NCBI RefSeq assembly: GCF_028289705.1
Contig: NZ_JANQOI010000129.1
Location: 54,044-118,043 of the forward strand
DNA: 64,000 nucleotides
From: Pelagibius sp.
GTDB taxonomy: Bacteria; Pseudomonadota; Alphaproteobacteria; Kiloniellales; Kiloniellaceae
Direction of reading: 5' to 3'
The translations under genes were made by a program, and so were the position numbers. Each line of letters begins with the position of its first letter. The first letter of the stretch is position 1. This document shows positions 58,841 through 64,000 of the stretch, piece by piece. Under the pieces are notes generated by a model. It did not search any database. It was not told where the DNA came from and saw only the letters and a program-made list of their open reading frames with translations.

Positions 58841-60124
58841 ATGGTGAAACTTCAACTTCGCAACCTGGTTACGACGACGGCGACGGCAGTGCTCGCCTTG
58901 AGCGCGGCCCTGATCACCCTGCCGGCGGCTTCGATGGCTGAGACTGCCCTGAAGATCGAAAGCTGGCGCAACGACGACATCGACATCTGGAACGAGACGA
59001 TCATTCCGGCTTTCACCAAGAAGCACCCGGACATCGAGGTGGTCTTCGCGCCGACGCCGCCGGCCGACTACAACGCCAGCCTCAATGCCAAGCTCTCCGG
59101 CGGCACGGCCGGCGACCTCATCACCTGCCGTCCCTTCGACGCTTCGCTGGATCTGTTCAACAAGGGCCACCTGGCGTCGCTGAACGGCCTGGCCGGCATG
59201 GAGAACTTCTCCGACGTCGCCAAGAGCGCCTGGCAGACCGACGACGGGGCGACCACCTTCTGCCTGCCCATGGCTTCGGTAATCCACGGCTTCATCTACA
59301 ACAAGGAGATCTTCGAGGAGCTGAACCTCTCGATCCCGAAGACGATCCCTGAGTTCATGAAGGTCGTAGAGACCATCAAGTCCGAGAGCCGCTACACACC
59401 GCTGGTGATCGGCACCGCCGACCAGTGGGAAGCGGCCACCATGGGCTTTCAGAACGTCGGCCCGAACTTCTGGAAGGGCGAGGAGGGCCGCAGCGCTCTG
59501 ATCGACGGCAGCCAGAAGCTGACCGACCCGCAGTACGTCGCGGTCTGGCAGCATCTGGCGGAGTGGTCGGACTTCATGGGCAAGGGCTACAAGGCCCAGA
59601 AGTATCCGGACAGCCAGAACCTCTTCACTCTGGGCCGCGGCGCCATCTATCCGGCCGGGTCCTGGGACATCACCACCTTCAACACCCAGGCCGACTTCGA
59701 GTTCGGCGCCTTCCCGCCGCCGCTGCCGGAGGGTCAGAGCGAGTGCTACATCAGCGATCACACCGACATCGCGCTGGGCGTCAACTCCGCTTCGCCCAAC
59801 GCCGAGGCGGCCATGACCTTCCTGAGCTGGATGGCGAGTGCTGAGTTCGCGGAGCTCTACGCCAACTCGCTGCCGGGCTTCTTCTCGCTCTCCAAGCACA
59901 AGGTGACCCTCACCGATCCGGTGGCCCAGGAGTTCGTGAGCTGGCGCGAAAGCTGCAACTCGACGATCCGCAACTCCTACCAGATCCTCTCGCGGGGCAC
60001 GCCGAACCTGGAGAACGACCTCTGGAACGTCAGCGCCCAGGTTCTGAACGGCACCTTGACGCCGGAGCAGGCGGCCCAGCAGGCCGAGGACGGTCTGGCC
60101 AAGTGGTACGGGCCGCATAAGTAG
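58841..60124 (+). CDS. ABC sugar transporter substrate-binding protein
   Basis: The 427-residue protein has a signal peptide (LVTTTATAVLALSAALITLPAASMAE, cleavage near residue 35) and an extracellular solute-binding family 1 fold (LKIESWRNDDIDIWNETIIPAFTKKHPDIEVVFAPTPP; GAIYPAGSWDITTFN). Such proteins capture mono- or oligosaccharides; context suggests an N-acetylated amino sugar. ATG 58841 follows GGAGAGGA. A hairpin separates it from the permease genes. Confidence 0.9.
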   Translation: MVKLQLRNLVTTTATAVLALSAALITLPAASMAETALKIESWRNDDIDIWNETIIPAFTKKHPDIEVVFAPTPPADYNASLNAKLSGGTAGDLITCRPFDASLDLFNKGHLASLNGLAGMENFSDVAKSAWQTDDGATTFCLPMASVIHGFIYNKEIFEELNLSIPKTIPEFMKVVETIKSESRYTPLVIGTADQWEAATMGFQNVGPNFWKGEEGRSALIDGSQKLTDPQYVAVWQHLAEWSDFMGKGYKAQKYPDSQNLFTLGRGAIYPAGSWDITTFNTQADFEFGAFPPPLPEGQSECYISDHTDIALGVNSASPNAEAAMTFLSWMASAEFAELYANSLPGFFSLSKHKVTLTDPVAQEFVSWRESCNSTIRNSYQILSRGTPNLENDLWNVSAQVLNGTLTPEQAAQQAEDGLAKWYGPHK

Positions 60125-60137
60125 ACCGCCGGGTTAA

Positions 60138-60171
60138 CCGGGGGAGCCGCCGCCGAGCCGCGCTCCCCCGG
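60138..60171 (+). terminator. Intercistronic hairpin after the binding-protein gene
   Basis: Perfect 10-bp arms CCGGGGGAGC (60138-60147) and GCTCCCCCGG (60162-60171) with a 14-nt loop lie directly after the binding-protein stop. As at malE-malF, such a structure probably stabilises the upstream mRNA so the binding protein exceeds the permeases. Confidence 0.7.
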
Positions 60172-60215
60172 ACACCGCAGAAAGTCAGCCAGCCAAAAGA
60201 GGGAGGCCGGGTCCG

Positions 60216-61148
60216 ATGAGTTCTTCGCGCGGCATCTCCAAGAAGTTTCCCCTCCACATTGTGGTCTTTCTGGCGCCGGCCACGCTCGTCTACACCCTGT
60301 TCATGATCTATCCGCTGGCGGACTCCATCCGCCTCAGCTTCTATTCCGCCGACGAGACGGGGGCGACCTACTTTGCCGGGCTGACGAACTACATCGTCAT
60401 GGTCACCGACCCGGACTGGTCCGGGGCGTTCTGGAACAGCCTCAAGAACAACTTCATCTTCTTCTGCGTCCACATGCTGGTGCAGAACCCCATCGGCCTG
60501 CTGCTGGCCGCGCTGCTCAGCCTGCCGCGGGTGCGCGGACGCAACACCTACCGGACCCTGCTGTTCATGCCGACCATGCTGTCGGTGGTGATCATCGGCT
60601 TCGTCTGGCAGCTCATTCTCAGCCCGCTCTGGGGCGTCAGCGAAACGCTGCTCGCCTATGTCGGGCTGGAGGACTGGTTCCGGCCCTGGCTGGGCGAGGA
60701 AGGCACCGCCCTGGTCACGCTCTCGCTGATCTCGGTCTGGCAGTTCGTGGGGATTCCCATGATGCTGATCTACGCCGCCCTGCTGAACATCCCCGACGAC
60801 CTGACGGAGGCGGCGGTCATCGACGGGGCCAACCACTTCTGGGTCTTCTGGTACGTCAAGCTGCCGCTGATCCTGCCGACCATCGCCATGGTCTCGATCC
60901 TCACCTTCGTCGGCAACTTCAACGCCTTCGACCTGATCTATGCGGTCAAGGGGGCGCTGGCCGGCCCCAACTTTTCCACCGACATCATGGGCACGCTGTT
61001 TTACCGCACCTTCTTCGGCTTTCAGCTTCAGATCGGCAGCCCCACCATGGGGGCCACCGTCGCGACCCTGATGTTCCTGGTCATCCTGGTGGGCGTGCTG
61101 TTCTACCTCTTCGTCATCCAGCGGCGCTTGCAGCGCTACACGCTGTAG
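60216..61148 (+). CDS. ABC sugar transporter permease, MalF type
   Basis: The 310-residue inner-membrane protein has six predicted helices and the permease EAA loop DDLTEAAVIDGANHFWVFWYVKLPLILPTIAM near residues 197-228, which docks the ATPase. It pairs with the next gene as the transmembrane channel. ATG 60216 follows GAGGG. No ATP-binding subunit follows in this window. Confidence 0.92.
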   Translation: MSSSRGISKKFPLHIVVFLAPATLVYTLFMIYPLADSIRLSFYSADETGATYFAGLTNYIVMVTDPDWSGAFWNSLKNNFIFFCVHMLVQNPIGLLLAALLSLPRVRGRNTYRTLLFMPTMLSVVIIGFVWQLILSPLWGVSETLLAYVGLEDWFRPWLGEEGTALVTLSLISVWQFVGIPMMLIYAALLNIPDDLTEAAVIDGANHFWVFWYVKLPLILPTIAMVSILTFVGNFNAFDLIYAVKGALAGPNFSTDIMGTLFYRTFFGFQLQIGSPTMGATVATLMFLVILVGVLFYLFVIQRRLQRYTL

Positions 61149-61164
61149 GAGGGGAGGCCCGGTC

Positions 61165-62001
61165 ATGGCAAAACGCACATCCCCGATCAGCACCGCCGCC
61201 GTGCATGTCATCCTGCTCGGCTACACGGTCATCGCGCTCTGGCCGATCTTTCTGATCCTCATCAACTCCTTCAAGACGCGCAAGGCGATCTTCCGCGAGC
61301 CCATGGGGCTGCCGAGCCCGGAGACCTTCACCCTGATCGGCTTCGAGAAGGTGCTGGAGAAGTCGAGCTTCGACCTCTACTTCTTCAACTCCATCACAGT
61401 GACGGTGGTGACCCTGGTGGTGGTGCTGCTGACCGGCGCCATGGCCGCCTGGGCGCTCTCCGAGTACCGCTTCAAGGGCAGCACCTGGCTGGCGCTCTAT
61501 CTTGCCATCGGCATCATGGTGCCGATCCGCCTGGGCAGCGTCAGCATTCTGCAGCTCATCGTCGATCTGAACCTGATCAATACCCTGACCGCGCTGATCC
61601 TGGTCTACACCGCCCAGAGCCTGCCGCTGACCATCTTCATTCTGAACGAGTTCATGCAGCAGATCCCCAAGGACCTGAAGGAGGCGGCGCGCTGCGACGG
61701 CATCAGCGAGTACATGATCTTCTTCCAGATCATCCTGCCGCTGACCCGGCCGGCCATCGCCACGGTGGGGGTCTTCACCATGGTGCCGATCTGGAACGAC
61801 CTCTGGTTCCCGCTGATCCTGGCGCCCAGCGACGGCACCCAGACCATCACCCTGGGAGTGCAGCAATTCATCGGGCAGTACGTTACCGATTGGAACTCGG
61901 TCCTGGCGTCGCTGACCATGGCCATCGTGCCGGTGCTGATCCTCTACCTGCTGCTGTCGCGCCAACTGATCCGCGGCATCACCGCGGGCGCCGTCAAGTA
62001 G
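61165..62001 (+). CDS. ABC sugar transporter permease, MalG type
   Basis: The 278-residue protein has six helices and the EAA motif KDLKEAARCDGISEYMIFFQIILPLTRPAIATV near residues 171-203. It is the second half of the channel with the preceding permease, 16 nt apart. Its stop is followed within 4 bp by a palindromic MITE-like element that separates the operon from the next gene, so an ATPase gene, if once present, may have been displaced. Confidence 0.92.
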   Translation: MAKRTSPISTAAVHVILLGYTVIALWPIFLILINSFKTRKAIFREPMGLPSPETFTLIGFEKVLEKSSFDLYFFNSITVTVVTLVVVLLTGAMAAWALSEYRFKGSTWLALYLAIGIMVPIRLGSVSILQLIVDLNLINTLTALILVYTAQSLPLTIFILNEFMQQIPKDLKEAARCDGISEYMIFFQIILPLTRPAIATVGVFTMVPIWNDLWFPLILAPSDGTQTITLGVQQFIGQYVTDWNSVLASLTMAIVPVLILYLLLSRQLIRGITAGAVK

Positions 62002-62004
62002 CCC

Positions 62005-62272
62005 AGGGCCTGTTGAGGTTCAATTCGCCGTAGTGGTCCGAGCGGATTTGGCCCGCGGTTAGGAGCGACGAGGAAGGACATGCCTAAGCATATTCGACGA
62101 GGAGCAACGCGTCCGCGGGCCAAATGCGCCGGATCCCTTCGGGACGGGGCAGATATTCGCCAGGGCCGCGTCGCGGACGCCTTGTGGGGGACCACCCCAC
62201 GGCGCCGCCCGCTCCTAACCCTGGCGAATATCTGCTCCCGCCACGACGGCAAAATGAATGTCAACAGGCCCT
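62005..62272. mobile_element. MITE-like palindromic element
   Basis: Perfect 12-bp terminal inverted repeats, AGGGCCTGTTGA (62005-62016) and TCAACAGGCCCT (62261-62272), extend imperfectly for about 30 bp. Inside are nested perfect repeats: TTTGGCCCGCGG (62047-62058/62113-62124), GGTTAGGAGCG (62057-62067/62210-62220) and a 17-bp stem GCAGATATTCGCCAGGG (62149-62165/62219-62235). No transposase is encoded. The 268-bp size and structure fit a non-autonomous miniature element; a related IS is not identified. Confidence 0.7.
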
Positions 62273-62280
62273 AGATCGCC

Positions 62281-63693
62281 ATGCGCCTCTGGCCGACATC
62301 ACTGCGCTACCGCCTGGTGATCCTCCTGGCCGCGCCGTTGTTCCTGATCGCAGCCGCCCTTTTGACCGAGGCCTATTTCAGCACGCGGAAGACGGCCCAG
62401 GAGCTGCACGACCGTACCCTGCTGGCAGTGACCCTGGCGGTCTCCGAGCACATCCTGCGCGCCGACGGGGATCTGCTGTCCGACCGCCTGGCCGAAGTGC
62501 TGACCGACCGCCTGCAGGACGCGGTCTTCTATCTCGTGCTTGGGCCCGATCAGGCCTATGTCACCGGCTATGAGGATGCCCCTCCCTTGCCCGCCGGCGC
62601 CGATCTCGAAGGCGGTATTCCCCTGTTCTACGACGCCGTCTATCAGGGCCAGGATGTCCGGGTCGCCGCCCTGCGCGAGTTCGTGGCGGAGGAAGACCCC
62701 AGCGGCTGGATGATGGTGCGGGTCTGGCAGACCACCGGGGAGCGCGAGGCGCTACTGCAGGAAACGCTGCTCTCTGCCGCGGGCCGCCTCACGGTGCTGC
62801 TCGTGGTAGCTCTGGTCATTGCCTGGCTGGGGCTCCGCTGGGGCCTGCGCCCGCTCCTCCTGCTGGAAGGCGCCGTCGGCCGCCGTTCGGCCAGCGACCT
62901 GCGCCCCATCCTGCATGCTGTCCCGGCCGAGGTGCGCCAGCTCGTCGGCGCCATGAACCGGCTGTTCCAGCGCCTGCAGGATTCTCTGCACATGCGCGAG
63001 CGCTTCATCGCCAATGCCTCCCACCAGCTTCGCACGCCACTGGCAGCGCTGATCACCCAGTCCGAAGTCGCCCTGCGCACCGACGACCCGCACCAGATGC
63101 GCCTGCGCGTGCAGACGGTTCTGCAAAGCGCCAAGGCGACCTCGCGCATGGCCGAGCAACTCCTCACCCTCGCCCATATTGAGGCCGCGGACTCCGACGG
63201 AGACGCCGCGCAGCCGGTCGACCTGGCCGAATTGGCGCGGGAGGCCACCGGCGAGGCCGTCCCGCAGGCCAGCCGCCAGGGCGTCGACCTCGGCTATGAG
63301 GCCGAGCAGTCCCCCGGCCCCGTGTCCGGCAATCCCGTGATGCTCCGCGAAGCCCTGCGCAACCTGATCGACAATGCCGTTTCCTATGGCGGCCCCGGCA
63401 CGACGGTCACCGTCCGCACCCACGGCGAAAGTGGCTTCGCCTTTCTTGAGGTCGAGGACAACGGACCGGGCATCGAGCCGAGCGAACGCGAGCTGGCGGT
63501 GCAACGCTTTCACCGCCTCGCTGGCACCAATACCGAGGGCTGCGGGCTGGGCCTGGCCATCGTCCAGGAGGTGGCGGAGCGCCACAATGGCCGGCTTCAG
63601 TTGCTGGACGCCGGCACCGGCCGCGGCCTCTGTGCGCGGCTGATCCTGCCCTTGCTGCCAAGAGGCGACGGCCCCGCCCCGGCGACCGCTTGA
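62281..63693 (+). CDS. Sensor histidine kinase
   Basis: The 470-residue membrane kinase has helices near residues 14-30 and 168-188 flanking a periplasmic sensor domain, a HAMP-like linker, the H-box RFIANASHQLRTPLAALITQSEVAL (His about 248), and the ATP lid ALRNLIDNAVSYGGPG, VEDNGPGIEP, GCGLGLAIVQEVAERHNG. It resembles TctE/QseC-type kinases. No response regulator is adjacent downstream; upstream is the MITE, so the partner may have been separated or lie elsewhere. Confidence 0.9.
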   Translation: MRLWPTSLRYRLVILLAAPLFLIAAALLTEAYFSTRKTAQELHDRTLLAVTLAVSEHILRADGDLLSDRLAEVLTDRLQDAVFYLVLGPDQAYVTGYEDAPPLPAGADLEGGIPLFYDAVYQGQDVRVAALREFVAEEDPSGWMMVRVWQTTGEREALLQETLLSAAGRLTVLLVVALVIAWLGLRWGLRPLLLLEGAVGRRSASDLRPILHAVPAEVRQLVGAMNRLFQRLQDSLHMRERFIANASHQLRTPLAALITQSEVALRTDDPHQMRLRVQTVLQSAKATSRMAEQLLTLAHIEAADSDGDAAQPVDLAELAREATGEAVPQASRQGVDLGYEAEQSPGPVSGNPVMLREALRNLIDNAVSYGGPGTTVTVRTHGESGFAFLEVEDNGPGIEPSERELAVQRFHRLAGTNTEGCGLGLAIVQEVAERHNGRLQLLDAGTGRGLCARLILPLLPRGDGPAPATA

Positions 63694-63738
63694 GCTAAAG
63701 CAAGGCGCCCTTCCCCGCCCGGATTAGACTGGGCATCA

Positions 63739-64000
63739 TGGACCCAGAGCTTTCCGACATCTTCCTGCGGCTCGCCGTCGCCCTGGGCGCCGGTCTTCTG
63801 ATCGGTGCCGAGCGCGGCTGGCGCAAACGCGAACAAGCCGAGGGAACCCGGGTCACCGGCGTGCGCACCTTCGGCCTCAGCGGGCTCCTCAGCGCCCAGA
63901 GACCGCCGAGGAGCCCGCTGCGGCCGAAGGTGCGCACGCCGGTGACCCGGGTTCCCTCGGGTTGTTCGCGTTTGCGCCTGCCGCGCTCGGCACCGGTCAG
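63739..64000 (+). CDS. MgtC/DUF4010-like membrane protein (3'-disrupted)
   Basis: Residues MDPELSDIFLRLAVALGAGLLIGAERGWRKREQ and AEGTRVTGVRTFGLSGLL match the N-terminus of MgtC-like membrane proteins. From 63891 the frame is replaced by an inverted copy of itself, and the predicted continuation (SAQRPPRSPLRP) is not family-like. The authentic next residues, GLLGGLWAL, are readable on the - strand of the inverted copy. The gene is therefore broken in this sequence, most likely artificially. Confidence 0.6.
63798..64000. repeat. 93-bp inverted duplication at the window end
   Basis: 63798-63890 and 63908-64000 are reverse complements with 4 mismatches in 93 positions, separated by a 17-nt loop. 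The left arm encodes canonical MgtC-like residues, and the right arm changes four of them, as expected of a lower-quality fold-back read. It may be an assembly or amplification artefact rather than a genomic palindrome. Confidence 0.85.

Overview
The window reads as a high-GC alphaproteobacterial chromosome carrying most of a purple-bacterial photosynthesis gene cluster, followed by a conserved housekeeping block and an amino-sugar region. Gene content (quinone-type reaction centre pufLM/puhA, LH1 pufBA, crtCDEF, a bphP-ppsR pair) and the dcd-murA-hisGD-infA-maf-rng-yacG neighbourhood suggest a Rhodospirillales/Kiloniellales-like organism; this is inference from family resemblance, not a database placement. 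The chlorophyll cyclase present is the O2-dependent AcsF (no bchE here), so pigment can be made under air.

Region 1 (1-13836, + strand) is the bch-puh superoperon: bchB (cut by the window edge), bchH, bchL, bchM, lhaA, puhA, puhB, puhC, acsF, puhE and hemA, mostly with 4-nt or longer overlaps. puhE carries an extra C-terminal CobW_C-like domain. Region 2 (13837-18629) is the light-control module: a cysteine-free PpsR repressor behind two TGT-N12-ACA operators, a kinase-less RpBphP1-type bacteriophytochrome, a long convergent terminator hairpin, and a heme oxygenase that would supply biliverdin.

Region 3 (18704-29309, - strand) is the crtE-crtF-bchC-bchX-bchY-bchZ-(orf)-pufB-pufA-pufL-pufM-pufC superoperon. 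crtD and crtC diverge from crtE. Region 4 (31911-39019, - strand) is bchI-bchD-bchO and crtI-crtB-tspO plus a 44-residue membrane ORF. Paired PpsR-type operators, usually exactly 8 bp apart, sit before bchC, between crtE and crtD, before crtI and before bchI, so one repressor probably governs all transcription units.

Region 5 (39251-50751) leaves photosynthesis: an alpha/beta-hydrolase with a polytopic membrane tail, tRNA-Thr, dcd, murA, a DUF2948 gene, hisG, hisD, a UPF0262 gene, a low-molecular-weight phosphatase, infA, maf, an RNase G/E-type gene, yacG, a PDZ serine protease and tRNA-Phe. Region 6 (50853-52658) is a compact RNA-biology island: a small HTH gene, a bacterial Ro60 orthologue (rsr), and upstream of it a non-coding region with a circularly permuted tRNA-like fold, best read as a YrlA-type Y RNA, behind a strong promoter overlapped by a 17-bp palindrome.

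Region 7 (52684-62001) is an amino-sugar catabolism and uptake locus: a Gfo/Idh dehydrogenase, nagA, a SIS aminosugar isomerase/deaminase, a GntR/HutC regulator and a BadF-type kinase on the - strand, divergent from a MurQ-like etherase and an ABC importer (binding protein plus two permeases; no ATPase in view). Region 8 (62005-64000) has a 268-bp MITE-like palindromic element, a sensor histidine kinase, and an MgtC-like gene that ends in a 93-bp inverted duplication, most likely an assembly fold-back at a sequence end.
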